Of a DNA stretch of 64,000 nt, positions 44,253 through 54,267 are shown in pieces. A program made the position numbers and the translations under genes. Within the stretch, counting starts at the first letter, position 1, and each line of letters begins with the position of its first letter. This stretch comes from Nostoc sp. CMAA1605 (GTDB lineage: Bacteria > Cyanobacteriota > Cyanobacteriia > Cyanobacteriales > Nostocaceae): NCBI RefSeq assembly GCF_021596505.1, contig NZ_PJIZ01000019.1:1-64000 (forward strand), given 5' to 3'. Below the pieces are notes generated by a model. It saw nothing but the letters and a program-made list of their open reading frames with translations, ran no database searches and was not told the origin of the DNA.

Positions 44253-46040
44253 TTAAGCCTTTGGTTTGTACGTAGAAGCAACGTGCAGTTCCTTCAATTG
44301 CTTGACATCTACACCAGAAGGTGCATCAGTTAACAGACAACGAGCCTGCTGTGTCTTCGGAAAAGCGATGACATCTCTGATGGATTCTTCACCACTTAGT
44401 AACATCACCAATCGGTCTAAACCGTAGGCGATGCCACCATGTGGCGGTGTACCATATTCAAAGGCTTCTAAGAGGAAACCAAATTTATTTTGTGCTTCTT
44501 CTGGAGACAACCCAATCGCTTCAAACACCTGTTCTTGAATGTCCCGTTGGTAAATCCGCAAACTACCCCCGCCGACTTCAAAGCCGTTAAAGACTAAATC
44601 ATAGGCTTGGGCGCGGGCGGTTTTTAAGTCTTGCAAATCATCGGGATGGGGTGCGGTAAAGGGGTGGTGTAATGCTTCTAGACGTTTTTCGTCGGCATTC
44701 CACTCAAACATCGGGAAATCCACAATCCAGAGAAGATTGATTTTTTCGGGATCAATTAAGTTGAATTCCTTGGCGACGACTTGACGTAATCTATCTAAAG
44801 TCTTATTGACAGTCACCACATCACCTGCACCAAACAGTAATAAATGTCCTGCTTGCGCGCCTGTACGTTGTAAGATTTCCTGTTTTTGTTCTTCAGACAG
44901 GTTGTCTTTAATCGCGCCTATGGTGTCAATTTCGCCGTTTTCTCGCACCCGAATATAAGCTAGACCTTTTGCACCAGCTTCACTGGCTTCTTTGAATAAA
45001 TCGCCACCTGGTTTGATGCGGACGTTAGAAATTTGCTCGTTACCGTTGGGGATGGGGAGAATTTTCACGATACCACCAGAGGCGATCGCATCCCGAAAGA
45101 CTTTAAAACCAGAGTCTTTCAGCACATCGGAAACGTTGACTAATTCTAAACCGTAGCGGGTATCTGGTTTATCACTACCGTAACGTTCCATCGCCTCAGC
45201 GTAGGTGAGACGGGGGAAGGGGGTATGTAATTCGATCCCTTTGACGATTTTGAAGATATAACTAACTAACTTTTCGTTAAGAGCAATAATCTCTTCCTGG
45301 GACATGAAACTCATTTCCATGTCCAACTGAGTAAATTCTGGCTGTCTGTCGGCGCGTAGGTCTTCATCGCGGAAGCAACGGGCGATCTGATAGTATCTAT
45401 CCATACCCGATACCATCAATATTTGTTTAAATAATTGTGGAGACTGGGGTAGTGCAAACCATTCACCCTCATTCACGCGACTAGGTAAAATGTAATCTCT
45501 TGCACCTTCTGGGGTAGAACGAGTCAGCACAGGGGTTTCTACTTCCATAAAACCCTCTATGTCTTCTAGATAGCGGCGCATAGCTTTCACGACTTGATGA
45601 CGTAACTGCATATTCCGCGCCATGCGATCGCGTCGTAAATCCAAGTAACGATATTTTAGCCGCAAGTCTTCTCGCACGCTTTCCGTGTCCGCGCTAGAAA
45701 CTTGAAAAGGTAACTGCTTCCTTACAGCATTCAGCAGTTTAATGTGATCAGCGTAAATTTCCACTTCGCCGGTAGGAATACGGCTATTCAGTGATTCTTC
45801 TGGACGTTGTGTGACTCTGCCTGTAATTTCCACAACGTATTCATTACGTAGAGAGTTAGCCTGTTCGTAGGAATCTGGGGTGCGTTGCGGATCGCTGACA
45901 ATCTGGACTGTTCCAGAGCGATCGCGTAAATCTAAAAATATCACACCCCCATGATCGCGGCGACGGTCTACCCATCCATACAAGGTAACAGTATCTCCAA
46001 TATCTTCTTTTCGGAGTTCGCCGCAATAGTGAGTTCGCAT
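44253..46040 (-). CDS. aspS: aspartate--tRNA ligase
   Basis: A 595-residue bacterial-type aspartyl-tRNA synthetase. It has the N-terminal OB fold ([31 protein letters not shown] in pieces), class II motif 2 [18 protein letters not shown], the bacterial insertion domain (about residues 290-420), and motif 3 [14 protein letters not shown]. It is full length and intact. Whether it is discriminating or also charges tRNA-Asn cannot be read safely from sequence alone; cyanobacteria often use the indirect Asn route. Confidence 0.95.
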   Translation of the reverse strand: MRTHYCGELRKEDIGDTVTLYGWVDRRRDHGGVIFLDLRDRSGTVQIVSDPQRTPDSYEQANSLRNEYVVEITGRVTQRPEESLNSRIPTGEVEIYADHIKLLNAVRKQLPFQVSSADTESVREDLRLKYRYLDLRRDRMARNMQLRHQVVKAMRRYLEDIEGFMEVETPVLTRSTPEGARDYILPSRVNEGEWFALPQSPQLFKQILMVSGMDRYYQIARCFRDEDLRADRQPEFTQLDMEMSFMSQEEIIALNEKLVSYIFKIVKGIELHTPFPRLTYAEAMERYGSDKPDTRYGLELVNVSDVLKDSGFKVFRDAIASGGIVKILPIPNGNEQISNVRIKPGGDLFKEASEAGAKGLAYIRVRENGEIDTIGAIKDNLSEEQKQEILQRTGAQAGHLLLFGAGDVVTVNKTLDRLRQVVAKEFNLIDPEKINLLWIVDFPMFEWNADEKRLEALHHPFTAPHPDDLQDLKTARAQAYDLVFNGFEVGGGSLRIYQRDIQEQVFEAIGLSPEEAQNKFGFLLEAFEYGTPPHGGIAYGLDRLVMLLSGEESIRDVIAFPKTQQARCLLTDAPSGVDVKQLKELHVASTYKPKA

Positions 46041-46142
46041 AGTTATTAGTTCTGTTGTTCCAAGCTAGATTTACTGGTAAATGTCAAAGCTTTCCCATTA
46101 TCCAGCATCCATAGTCATTGTAAGCAATACAAAATTCAAAAA

Positions 46143-46290
46143 GTCAATGGTCAATGGTCAATAGTCAATAGTCAATAGTCATTACTCATTACTCATTACT
46201 CATTACTCATTACTCATTACTCATTACTCATTACTTATTACTCATTACTCATTACTTCTCCCCTGCACCCCTGCACCCCTGCTTCCTATC
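46143..46290. repeat. GTCAATA / CTCATTA / CCCCTGCA arrays
   Basis: Tandem GGTCAAT/AGTCAAT units, then about ten ACTCATT units, then CACCCCTG units occupy most of the aspS-WD40 gap. Confidence 0.9.
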
Positions 46291-47344
46291 TCCTCCGCAC
46301 CGCCAGGGAGGGATTACCCCAAACGCTGACTACTCCGTCAAATCCGCCGCTAGCTAGCATTTGTCCGTCACGACTAAAAGCGATCGCACTTACCCAATCA
46401 CTATGTCCAATTAGTGTATTTAATAACTCACCTGTAGATAAATCCCAGATTTTGATCCCGTCTCTACCAGCACTAGCTAAAATTTGTCCGTTGGGATGAA
46501 CAGCGATCGCATTTACCCAGTTGTTATGTCCTGTGAGGGTGTAAACTAATTTGCCAGAGGTGAGATTCCAGACTTTAACAGTGCGATCGCGGCTGGATGT
46601 GACTAAATTCTGTCCATCAGGGGTGTACGCAATACCTGTAACTACATCCTTGTGAGCGATAAATCCCCTGATTAACTTCCCTGTGCTTAAATCCCACAGT
46701 TTAATGACTCCTTTTTTGTCACCACTGGCGATGGTTTGACCATCGGGATTCATAGCCACTGCATGAATTGTATTATCGAATCTGACTAATGTCGCTAGTG
46801 GACGTTGCTGTAGTAAATCCCACATCCGAATCCCATCCAAAGCACCACTGACTAGCACTTTGCTATCGGGAGATACAGCTAAGGATAAAACACTAGCACT
46901 ATGTCCCACAAAGGAACGGGTAAATTTATTAGTTTTGAGATTCCACAGATTAATTGTGTTATCACTACCACAACTTACTAAAGTTTGTCCATCAGGGGAA
47001 ATCACCAGGGATTCTACCGTAGTTGTTTGAGCTTTGGTGATACTCCTGATTTTTTTGCCGGTGATAGGATTCCACATCCTGACAATTCCATCATTGTAAG
47101 CACCGCCACTCACCAGCATTTTACTATCTGGACTAAAGGTGACAGAGTTCACACTGCTTTGATGTGCCATGATCCTTTGAAGGAGAACGGGATTGGTAAA
47201 TGCTCCCGTTGCTTCTGGGGTATTGACAGTTGGGTTAGCATGAGCCGAATCAATTTTTAACCCTGTCCAAAGATTTATCGGCACTGCGATCGCCGCCACA
47301 AATGCCAAAATCAAATACAGGTCGTTTTTTCTCTGACTCCTCAC
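46286..47344 (-). CDS. WD40 repeat protein, seven blades
   Basis: A 352-residue protein with an N-terminal hydrophobic anchor or signal (LYLILAFVAAIAVPINLW) and seven WD40 repeats forming one propeller. Each ends in WNP, WNL, WDL or a similar motif, with FSPDGQ-type strands (for example GHSDWVSAIAFSRDGQMLASGG). It is likely exported or membrane-tethered on the periplasmic side. WD40 propellers mediate protein contacts; the partner is unknown. The short single-propeller form is common in Nostoc. Confidence 0.88.
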   Translation of the reverse strand: MRSQRKNDLYLILAFVAAIAVPINLWTGLKIDSAHANPTVNTPEATGAFTNPVLLQRIMAHQSSVNSVTFSPDSKMLVSGGAYNDGIVRMWNPITGKKIRSITKAQTTTVESLVISPDGQTLVSCGSDNTINLWNLKTNKFTRSFVGHSASVLSLAVSPDSKVLVSGALDGIRMWDLLQQRPLATLVRFDNTIHAVAMNPDGQTIASGDKKGVIKLWDLSTGKLIRGFIAHKDVVTGIAYTPDGQNLVTSSRDRTVKVWNLTSGKLVYTLTGHNNWVNAIAVHPNGQILASAGRDGIKIWDLSTGELLNTLIGHSDWVSAIAFSRDGQMLASGGFDGVVSVWGNPSLAVRRR

Positions 47345-47470
47345 TATTTTCCCTCACCTGCTCAAATACACCAATCACAAGCAATTTTGGATTTTGGATT
47401 TTGGATTTTGGATTCAAAATTCCGCTTGTTAATCTCCTTGAACTTTAAACCCATACCACCTATCCCAACT

Positions 47471-47541
47471 CAGCACCGGCTAAACGCCGCTATTCCGCTA
47501 ACAGCAAGGGCTAACGCCCCGCTTCCGCTAACAGCACTCAC
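47471..47541. repeat. GC-rich interspersed element, tandem variant
   Basis: CAGCACCGGCTAAACGCCGC is followed by two TTCCGCTAACAGCA half-units, with CACTCA heptamer sequence on the 3' side. Confidence 0.7.
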
Positions 47542-47561
47542 CACTCAGCAATCACCACTCC

Positions 47562-47861
47562 CTAATAGGGCGGTTTTTTCTTATTCACCGTTAGCATAGG
47601 CAAAGTGGAATTAGATGAACGTGGTGGTAAGTAGTGTTGTACAACAGGCTCTTCTGGTAGAGGAGGTTGTTGCTGACTATTACGCCACAACTTAAAGGCG
47701 AGTGCTACGCCTGCTGTGCCTAAACCTACAGCAAATAATGACCAACTATCATCAAAACCACCAATTAAGGCATCGACTACACCCATAGTTATCAAGATGC
47801 TGACGATGGGTTCTCTACGGTAGGCTGACTTTAAAAAACGAGGTAATACAGCGTTCATCAC
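47562..47861 (-). CDS. small membrane protein, 99 aa
   Basis: A protein with two hydrophobic segments (IVSILITMGVVDALIGG and SLFAVGLGTAGVALAF), then a polar, Pro-rich tail (QQQPPLPEEPVV ... PRSSNSTLP). It resembles small conserved cyanobacterial membrane proteins of unknown function. Met 2 is an alternative start. It lies alone on the minus strand. Confidence 0.65.
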   Translation of the reverse strand: MMNAVLPRFLKSAYRREPIVSILITMGVVDALIGGFDDSWSLFAVGLGTAGVALAFKLWRNSQQQPPLPEEPVVQHYLPPRSSNSTLPMLTVNKKKPPY

Positions 47862-48319
47862 AGCTTGGTTTATCCAGATTACCTTTTGTTGACTGACTTA
47901 AAATATAGTTACTCGTTTTATAGACAAAATCTACTTAACTAGCTTTGTACGCATTGACTCGTACTGGGTGAACTACGCACCTCTACATTGAGTCTTGTTG
48001 ACGAAACAACGAATTCCCAACTAATTTATTTCCGATGTTCTCACTACAATACCTCATCTGCAAATTACTCTTCTCCAGAAAAGGATTCTGAAAAAGATTA
48101 TAATTTTTTAAGGTTATCAGTTACGTGTAGTGATTACCTCCCTTGCAGCAAGTATTTGCCAATAGAAGCAATTACTCACACTCTCTAGTGTGCCTCGTAA
48201 ATTAATGAGGGTAATTTGGGTTAAGTATTCCGTTATTAGTTAATACAGTAAAAACCAGCTAGAAGTTCCAGCTGGTTTCAACTCTTCTAATTACTAGCTT
48301 ACAACTTCTACACTAAGAA
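47862..48319. other. intergenic region
   Basis: No gene is supported. The only open frame (47988-48188) starts with TTG and has a poor protein composition. The 3' end holds the terminator of the Hlip gene. Confidence 0.4.
48252..48278 (-). terminator. Rho-independent terminator downstream of the Hlip gene
   Basis: AACCAGCT and AGCTGGTT (9-nt loop) are followed on the minus strand by TTTTACTG. It lies about 40 bp past the stop. Confidence 0.75.
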
Positions 48320-48490
48320 CTACTTAAGACCAAGCCAAGAAAGTACACCTTGATTAGTGACGTATTCAATTACCACCATCAACAGAAAACCAATCATGGC
48401 GGCTCGGCCATTCAAGCGTTCAGCATATTCGTTAAAACCAAATTTTGGCTCTTCTAGTTTGGGGCTGACTGTGGGTTGTACTTGTGACAT
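48320..48490 (-). CDS. hli: high-light-inducible protein (Hlip/SCP)
   Basis: A 56-residue one-helix thylakoid protein. The start at 48490 (MSQVQPTVSP) is favoured because AGAGG lies about 10 bp upstream; a frame start at 48514 would add eight unlikely residues. The chlorophyll-binding signature FNEYAERLNGRAAMIGFLLMVV is complete, with the ExxNGRxAM ligands. Hlips protect the photosystems and chlorophyll-synthesis complexes under high light. It has its own terminator. Confidence 0.93.
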   Translation of the reverse strand: MSQVQPTVSPKLEEPKFGFNEYAERLNGRAAMIGFLLMVVIEYVTNQGVLSWLGLK

Positions 48491-48776
48491 ATGACAAAAA
48501 CCTCTTTTCGGCAAACGGGACTTAATAATCAGTTTTGAGCTAATGGCAGAACTTGAGTAAGGATAACTTAAACAGTTGTGCGATCGCTCGTTAACAATTC
48601 GTAATTATTCTTTATATATTGTAGAAACAATCAAGCAATCGTCAAGGGATAAATAGTGTGCGGTTTGGGGAAATTAAATAGGGAAAACTAATTATGTAAA
48701 TAGCTATCTTCAATACGGAAGTGTCAGTTTGAGGCTGGCAGGCTAAATTAAATCAAAAATCAGGCAGAGGCGTTGT

Positions 48777-49868
48777 ATGGAAATCGGCGTTCCCAAAGAG
48801 ACTAAGGATCAAGAGTTTCGCGTTGGCTTGAGTCCTTCTAGTGTCAGGGTTTTGCGAGAAAACGGTCACAGCATTTTTGTGGAAACTCAAGCAGGTAGTG
48901 GTGCTGGGTTTACAGATGCAGATTATCAAAGCGCAGGGGCGGAAATTGTTTCTACAGCTGATGCTGTGTGGAATCGGGAATTAGTGGTGAAGGTCAAAGA
49001 ACCATTATCTAGTGAATATAAATTTTTGCGAAAAGAGCAGATTTTGTTTACTTATCTGCATTTAGCAGCCGATCGCAAATTAACAGAGAATTTAATTGAT
49101 TCTGGCACTTGTGCGATCGCCTACGAAACCGTAGAGTTACCTGGCGCAAACAGACTCCCTCTGCTCACCCCCATGAGTATCATTGCCGGTAGGCTAGCCG
49201 TACAATTTGGCGCGCGCTACTTAGAACGTCAACAAGGTGGTAGAGGCGTGCTTTTGGGTGGTGTTCCTGGGGTGAAACCAGGAAAAGTAGTAATTTTAGG
49301 TGGTGGTGTCGTGGGTACAGAAGCCGCCAGAATCGCCGTTGGTATGGGTGCGGCGGTACAAATATTAGATGTGAATGTGGAGCGTTTATCTTACTTAGAA
49401 ACAATCTTTGGTTCGAGAGTAGAATTACTTTACAGTAGCTCTGCTCACATTGAAGCAGCAGTCAAAGCCGCAGATTTAGTTGTCGGCGCAGTGCTGGTAT
49501 TAGGACGCAAAGCACCAATTTTAGTTAGCCGCGAGTTAGTGGGACAAATGCACCCAGGTTCGGTGATAGTTGACGTTGCAGTTGACCAAGGCGGTTGTGT
49601 AGAAACATTACACGCTACATCCCACACCAACCCTGTATACATTGAGGAAGGCGTAGTGCATTATGGCGTTCCCAATATGCCAGGAGCAGTCCCTTGGACA
49701 GCCACCCAAGCCTTAAATAACAGTACACTACCTTATGTGGTGCAGTTGGCTAATTTGGGACTCAAAGCATTAGACGTGAACCCCGCCTTAGCTAAAGGTT
49801 TGAACGTGCAGAATCATCGTTTAGTACATCCGGCGGTGCAGGAAGTATTTCCTGATTTAGTTAGTTAA
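48777..49868 (+). CDS. ald: alanine dehydrogenase
   Basis: A 363-residue NAD-dependent L-alanine dehydrogenase, interconverting alanine and pyruvate plus ammonia. It begins MEIGVPKETKDQEFRVGLSP, with substrate-site residues in VKVKEP and TYLHLAADR. It has the NAD loop VILGGGVVGTEAARIAVGMGA and the late motif YGVPNMPGAVPWTATQALNN. It is full length. In heterocystous cyanobacteria Ald is linked to alanine breakdown in heterocysts and akinetes. Confidence 0.95.
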   Translation: MEIGVPKETKDQEFRVGLSPSSVRVLRENGHSIFVETQAGSGAGFTDADYQSAGAEIVSTADAVWNRELVVKVKEPLSSEYKFLRKEQILFTYLHLAADRKLTENLIDSGTCAIAYETVELPGANRLPLLTPMSIIAGRLAVQFGARYLERQQGGRGVLLGGVPGVKPGKVVILGGGVVGTEAARIAVGMGAAVQILDVNVERLSYLETIFGSRVELLYSSSAHIEAAVKAADLVVGAVLVLGRKAPILVSRELVGQMHPGSVIVDVAVDQGGCVETLHATSHTNPVYIEEGVVHYGVPNMPGAVPWTATQALNNSTLPYVVQLANLGLKALDVNPALAKGLNVQNHRLVHPAVQEVFPDLVS

Positions 49869-49903
49869 TTACCGCCTCATAATTTATTTTTAATCTTGAT
49901 TTG

Positions 49904-49946
49904 GTCTTGGGTTTCTATTTATTGAGATAATCCAAGACTTTTTTTG
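49904..49946 (+). terminator. Rho-independent terminator after ald
   Basis: GTCTTGGGTT pairs with AATCCAAGAC (one G-U pair, 15-nt loop) and is followed by seven T. Confidence 0.8.
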
Positions 49947-50278
49947 TGAAGTTTGACTAATTGTCTTTTGACAAATATCATCAATCAACCCAAAATTTAG
50001 ACACAATTTCCCTATCTATAGGTAGATGTAATATTCACTAAATAAAGTTTACCAAGTAAATACAAAAGAAATTTACGGGGCTACTTATCATAATTTCTTC
50101 TTAATAAAAAGTCCTAATTTATCTGTAATCAATGATTTTTATATAAGAGTAATTTTGATGAAAATTAATTCTTTCCATGCTTAAATAATCCTTACGGAAA
50201 TCAATATAAAATTACAATTTGTATAAACTTTTGATACCTGTAAAGACGCTGAATCTTTCACAATGAGGGGAATAAAGC
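49947..50278. other. AT-rich promoter region of cydA
   Basis: AT-rich sequence without a gene. GAGGGG lies 7 bp before the cydA start and is a strong ribosome binding site. Confidence 0.5.
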
Positions 50279-51724
50279 ATGGAATTTTTATCTGATTCCG
50301 TGGTGTTATCACGGATGCAATTTGCCTTAACTGCAATTTTTCATATGCTTTGGCCTGTCCTGACTACGGGGATGGGAATTTATTTAGTAATTGTGGAAGG
50401 GATTTGGCTCAAAACGAAAAATCCTGACTATTATCTTCATGCGCGCTTTTGGTCAAAATTTTACGTGCTGAATTTTGGTATCGGTGTCGCGACTGGTATC
50501 CCGATGGAGTTTCAGTTTGGGACAAATTGGGCCCCTTTTTCGGAAGCTGTCGGTAACTTTTTTGGGAGTGTGATTGGTTTTGAAGCTTCTTGGGCGTTTA
50601 TGCTAGAAGCGGCTTTTTTAGGAATTATGTTATTTGGATGGGAAAGAGTAAATCCTGCCATTCACTATCTTTCTACTATTTTGGTGGCTGTGGGTGCGAA
50701 TCTTTCCACGGTTTGGATTTTGACGGCTAATTCTTGGATGCAAACTCCAGCCGGCGGGGAATTAGTGGACGGTAAGTTTATTGTTCATGATTATTTTCAA
50801 GCCATTTTAAATCCTTTTATGGTCAACAGTGTGCTGCATATGTTTTTTGCCACACTGGAGACATCTTTATTTGTGATTGGAGGAATTAGTGCTTGGTATA
50901 TTCTTCAGCAACGCCACGCGGAGTTTTTTGCTAAGTCTTTGAAGATTGCCTTAGCAGCTGCGATCGCAGTTGCCCCATTACAAATATACATCGGACACCT
51001 AAGCGGCGAACAAGTCTATCACTATCAACCCACAAAACTCGCCGCAATGGAAGCCCAGTGGAACAGCACACCAGCCGGACAACCCGCAGACTGGAGTTTA
51101 CTAGCAATACCCAACGAAAAAGCTGAGAAAAATGATTGGGAAATCACTATTCCCAACGCACTGGGTTACATATTGGAATTTAAGCAGAACCTTTCCGAAC
51201 CTGTGCGCGGTTTGAAAGAGTGGAAAGCAAGCGATCGCCCCCACATGATAGGTTTAATTTACTACGCTTTTCGTACCATGATTGGTATTGGCTTTTTCTT
51301 TGCGGGGTTAATGTTATTTAGTACCCTGCAATGGTTGCGTGGTAAACTTGCAGCCACAAATATTAGTCAACAGCGTTGGTTAATGCGAGCGTGGGTATTA
51401 GCTGCACCGTTAGGATACATCGCTGTAGAATCTGGGTGGATTGTGCGTTGTGTAGGTAGACAACCCTGGACACTATACGGACAGATTCGCACAGTTGATT
51501 CTGCTTCCCGTTTACCTGCAAGTAATGTATTAGTTTCACTGACTGGTTTTGCTGTAGTTTATACCATCTTATTTATTACAGCCATGTACTTTGGTAGTCG
51601 TATCATCCGCACAGGGCCGAATTTAGAATTACCCATCCCAGGAACAGAAGTCACCAAACCCGCAGTTGATACCACCCCTGGAGAGTTTGTCCCCGATGAA
51701 CGTCCCGTGGAGGCGCAGCAGTAG
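50279..51724 (+). CDS. cydA: cytochrome bd-type quinol oxidase subunit I
   Basis: A 481-residue integral membrane protein, the haem-bearing subunit of a bd-type terminal oxidase that reduces O2 with plastoquinol. His22 in AIFHMLW is the high-spin haem ligand. A second ligand His lies near residue 189 (NSVLHMFF), and the Met ligand lies in FRTMIGIGF. The GRQPW motif is present. The quinol loop is short (about 230-310), as in the CIO/short-Q-loop type. cydB follows 111 bp downstream, beyond a repeat array. Such oxidases scavenge oxygen or relieve over-reduction. Confidence 0.93.
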   Translation: MEFLSDSVVLSRMQFALTAIFHMLWPVLTTGMGIYLVIVEGIWLKTKNPDYYLHARFWSKFYVLNFGIGVATGIPMEFQFGTNWAPFSEAVGNFFGSVIGFEASWAFMLEAAFLGIMLFGWERVNPAIHYLSTILVAVGANLSTVWILTANSWMQTPAGGELVDGKFIVHDYFQAILNPFMVNSVLHMFFATLETSLFVIGGISAWYILQQRHAEFFAKSLKIALAAAIAVAPLQIYIGHLSGEQVYHYQPTKLAAMEAQWNSTPAGQPADWSLLAIPNEKAEKNDWEITIPNALGYILEFKQNLSEPVRGLKEWKASDRPHMIGLIYYAFRTMIGIGFFFAGLMLFSTLQWLRGKLAATNISQQRWLMRAWVLAAPLGYIAVESGWIVRCVGRQPWTLYGQIRTVDSASRLPASNVLVSLTGFAVVYTILFITAMYFGSRIIRTGPNLELPIPGTEVTKPAVDTTPGEFVPDERPVEAQQ

Positions 51725-51834
51725 GAGACTGAGGAGGTAGAGGGCAGGGGGCAGGGGGCAGGGGAGATAAGGTAGACAAGGTAGAATCTTTTACCTAATG
51801 ACTATTGACTATTGACTATTGACTATTGACTAAT
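51725..51834. repeat. repeat arrays between cydA and cydB
   Basis: GGGGGCA units, then GGTAGACAA, then four TTGACTA heptamers sit inside the presumed cydAB operon. Confidence 0.85.
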
Positions 51835-51835
51835 T

Positions 51836-52849
51836 ATGGAAACACTTCAATATTTTCTTCCACAAATTTGGTTTGTCATCTTAGCTTTATTTCTCTTTCT
51901 CTACGTCATGCTAGATGGCTTTGATTTAGGCGTGGGGATTTTATCTCTCACATCTTCCGATGATGAACGTCGGGGAATTCTGATGACTAGTTTAAGTAAC
52001 ATTTGGGATGCTAATGAAACTTGGTTAGTTCTCATGGGTGGGGGTTTGTTTGGTGCATTTCCCTTGGCTTACGGCACAATTTTAAACGCCTTGTATATCC
52101 CTATTTTGGTGATGGTATTTGGGTTTATTTTTCGGGGTGTGGCGTTTGAATTTCGGGAATTATCTAGACGCAAACTGTTTTGGAATTTCGCCTTTGGTGC
52201 AGGAAGTTTTACCGCCGCACTGGGACAAGGTTTTGCTTTGGGTGCGGTACTCAAAGGTATTAAAGTTGATGAGACAGGACACTTTATTGGTAGTACCTGG
52301 GACTGGTTCAGTTTACCATCGGTATTGGTAGCATTAACTTTGATTCAAGGTTATGTGTTGATTGGTTCTACCTATCTTGTCTGGAAAACCACAGGAGAAT
52401 TACAAGAAACGCATTACAAAACCGCTAAAATTGCTGCATGGACTACTTTAATAGGTGCAGTTTTCATTACAGTTAGCACACCATTTATTTATGAAAATGC
52501 TAGAGTGCGTTTATTTCAACAACCACTAGTTTATATTTTTGCTGTAATTCCAATTTTAGGAGTTTGGTTAGTTTGGCAACTTTTGAATAGTCTGAATCGC
52601 AAAGAAGAACGCGCGCCTTTTATTTGGACGATTCTATTATTTGTGTTGTCATTTATCGGTTTAGGTTTGATTGTTTTTCCTTACATTATTCCCCCACAAA
52701 TTACCATTTATGAAGCGGCGGCTGACCCTAGTTCGTTGGTAATTATGATCATCTTCATCGGCTTTTTAATTCCGGTGATGTTGTTCTATAACCTTTACCA
52801 ATACATTGTTTTCCGAGGTAAAGTCACTGGTAACGGTTACGGGGAGTAG
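51836..52849 (+). CDS. cydB: cytochrome bd-type quinol oxidase subunit II
   Basis: A 337-residue protein with about eight membrane helices. The signature near the N-terminus is FLYVMLDGFDLGVGIL, followed by IWDANETWLVLMGGGLFGAFPLAYG. It binds no haem itself but is required for assembly of the oxidase with CydA. The order and strand fit an operon with cydA despite the repeat array between them. Confidence 0.93.
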   Translation: METLQYFLPQIWFVILALFLFLYVMLDGFDLGVGILSLTSSDDERRGILMTSLSNIWDANETWLVLMGGGLFGAFPLAYGTILNALYIPILVMVFGFIFRGVAFEFRELSRRKLFWNFAFGAGSFTAALGQGFALGAVLKGIKVDETGHFIGSTWDWFSLPSVLVALTLIQGYVLIGSTYLVWKTTGELQETHYKTAKIAAWTTLIGAVFITVSTPFIYENARVRLFQQPLVYIFAVIPILGVWLVWQLLNSLNRKEERAPFIWTILLFVLSFIGLGLIVFPYIIPPQITIYEAAADPSSLVIMIIFIGFLIPVMLFYNLYQYIVFRGKVTGNGYGE

Positions 52850-52876
52850 GATAATAATAAGTGGGAACTCTACATA

Positions 52877-53485
52877 TCAACCAATTGGCTGATTACCAGG
52901 GTTGACTGCATGAATAAATTCACTACCTGATTGTGGTCTACCACGTTTATAACTAGCTTCTTCTGGTTTACCCCATCCCATCTGTAATATCATTTCTAAA
53001 AAATTAGGGTTTTCCCATTTCCACAAACTAGCCCATTCCGTTCTTTGAGCTATTCTTTCCACATCAGATGTAGTGATTTTTTGATATTGTTTGCTGTTGT
53101 TAAAACTCAAATATAAGTCCATCTGTGCAGTGACTTCATCCCAAAAATTCAGAATAGTATCTTTGGCTGATTTGATAATTTCTAAATCACTAGCTAGCGC
53201 AATTAATTGAGTATCCACTTCTGGGTAACGCAAGGTTTTACCTTTGACTGTCATCTCGCGCCAAACAATCCCAGAAACTTGATATTCCTGCTGATAATTG
53301 TGAATAGCCGCTTTAAAATCTTGATAGGCTGTGAATTTTTGCAGTCCCTCTGTTCTGATAAACTGATCGATTACAGGATTACCAGATACATTAACTTCCA
53401 ATTTTAGACGTTCTCCTTTAAGGCAAGCTTGGCGTTCAGCTGCCAAAATTTCAATTAGCTCATCAGTAGTATAAACCTTTGACAT
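52877..53485 (-). CDS. conserved hypothetical protein, 202 aa
   Basis: A soluble protein beginning MSKVYTTDELIEILAAERQACLKGERLKL; the upstream Met at 53491 would add two residues. It contains WREMTVKGKTLRYPEVDTQL and a C-terminal WKWENPNFLEMILQMGWGKPEEA. It looks like a conserved protein of filamentous cyanobacteria. No domain, signal peptide or membrane segment is recognised. It converges on cydB. Confidence 0.7.
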   Translation of the reverse strand: MSKVYTTDELIEILAAERQACLKGERLKLEVNVSGNPVIDQFIRTEGLQKFTAYQDFKAAIHNYQQEYQVSGIVWREMTVKGKTLRYPEVDTQLIALASDLEIIKSAKDTILNFWDEVTAQMDLYLSFNNSKQYQKITTSDVERIAQRTEWASLWKWENPNFLEMILQMGWGKPEEASYKRGRPQSGSEFIHAVNPGNQPIG

Positions 53486-53494
53486 CAGCAACCA

Positions 53495-53592
53495 CTCTAC
53501 TAGTCATTGGTCATTAGTTATCAGTCATTAGTCATTAGTCATTAGTTACTGCTTTTGACCTTTGACTTTTGACTTTGAACTATGGACTAAAT
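53495..53592. repeat. GTCATTA / TTTGAC arrays
   Basis: Tandem AGTCATT and CTTTTGA units lie directly upstream of the 202-aa gene. Confidence 0.8.
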
Positions 53593-53640
53593 TTCAACAT
53601 AGCTTTTACAGGATGAAAAATGCAGTAACAAATGGCACTA

Positions 53641-53670
53641 AAATTCAGGGCAGACCAATTTGGTCTACCC
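53641..53670 (-). terminator. hairpin downstream of the thioredoxin-like gene
   Basis: GGGTAGACC and GGTCTGCCC on the minus strand (one mismatch, AAATT loop) are followed by TGAATTTTAG. Probable terminator. Confidence 0.6.
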
Positions 53671-53676
53671 TCATTG

Positions 53677-54267
53677 TTATTTAGCTAACTCACTACTGAA
53701 CTCATTGAACGATCGCCGTTTCAACTGCACTGACTCGGTACGAGGTAGTAAATCAAACACTTCTCGCAGTCTATCATCTATCTCTTCAAAAGGTACTTGA
53801 CCCTGTTTATTTAAAACTACCTTACCCGACTGATTTAAAACTACAACTTGCGGTACACCTCCAGTGTAGTAATATCCTGGTTCTGTGGGGTCATAGCTTT
53901 TTTTGTTGGGGATGGTATCAACGCTAATGGGCATAATCTCAGCGGCTTGACCGTAAAATTCTTGTACCCTTGAAATCACGATCGCATATTCCTTACAGTC
54001 GCGGCTATCATCCACATAAAAAGCCAACACCGTCGGTTTATGTTCAGCTAAAGACTGGGCGAGGGTTTGTCTGGGAGGTACTAACGAACCATTACCCGCA
54101 TACACCACAAACATATTGCCATCATAATTATCATCGTTAATACCAGCCCAAGCTGGCTGCATACCGATAATTAACAAACAAATCAGCAATGACAGACATT
54201 TGGAAACCAACCACCGCCAGTCAGCAATTTTTTTATGTAAAACAGGAAACTTGATACTAATCATCAA
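53677..54267 (-). CDS. lumenal thioredoxin-fold protein, PSI accumulation factor family
   Basis: A 196-residue exported protein. A long signal region (SLLICLLIIGMQPAWA, cleavage near residue 41) is followed by a thioredoxin-like fold: TVLAFYVDDSRDCKEYAIVISRVQEFYG, then GVPQVVVLNQSGKVVLNKQG with the cis-Pro loop. Only one cysteine is present at the usual active site (SRDC), so a CxxC redox site is lacking. I recall this family being labelled a thylakoid photosystem I accumulation factor; that label is from memory. It probably acts in the thylakoid lumen on assembly rather than as a disulfide reductase. Confidence 0.7.
   Translation of the reverse strand: MMISIKFPVLHKKIADWRWLVSKCLSLLICLLIIGMQPAWAGINDDNYDGNMFVVYAGNGSLVPPRQTLAQSLAEHKPTVLAFYVDDSRDCKEYAIVISRVQEFYGQAAEIMPISVDTIPNKKSYDPTEPGYYYTGGVPQVVVLNQSGKVVLNKQGQVPFEEIDDRLREVFDLLPRTESVQLKRRSFNEFSSELAK

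Noticed and set aside
47988-48188. 66-aa plus-strand frame
   Set aside because: TTG start, no ribosome site, no recognisable feature; probably chance.
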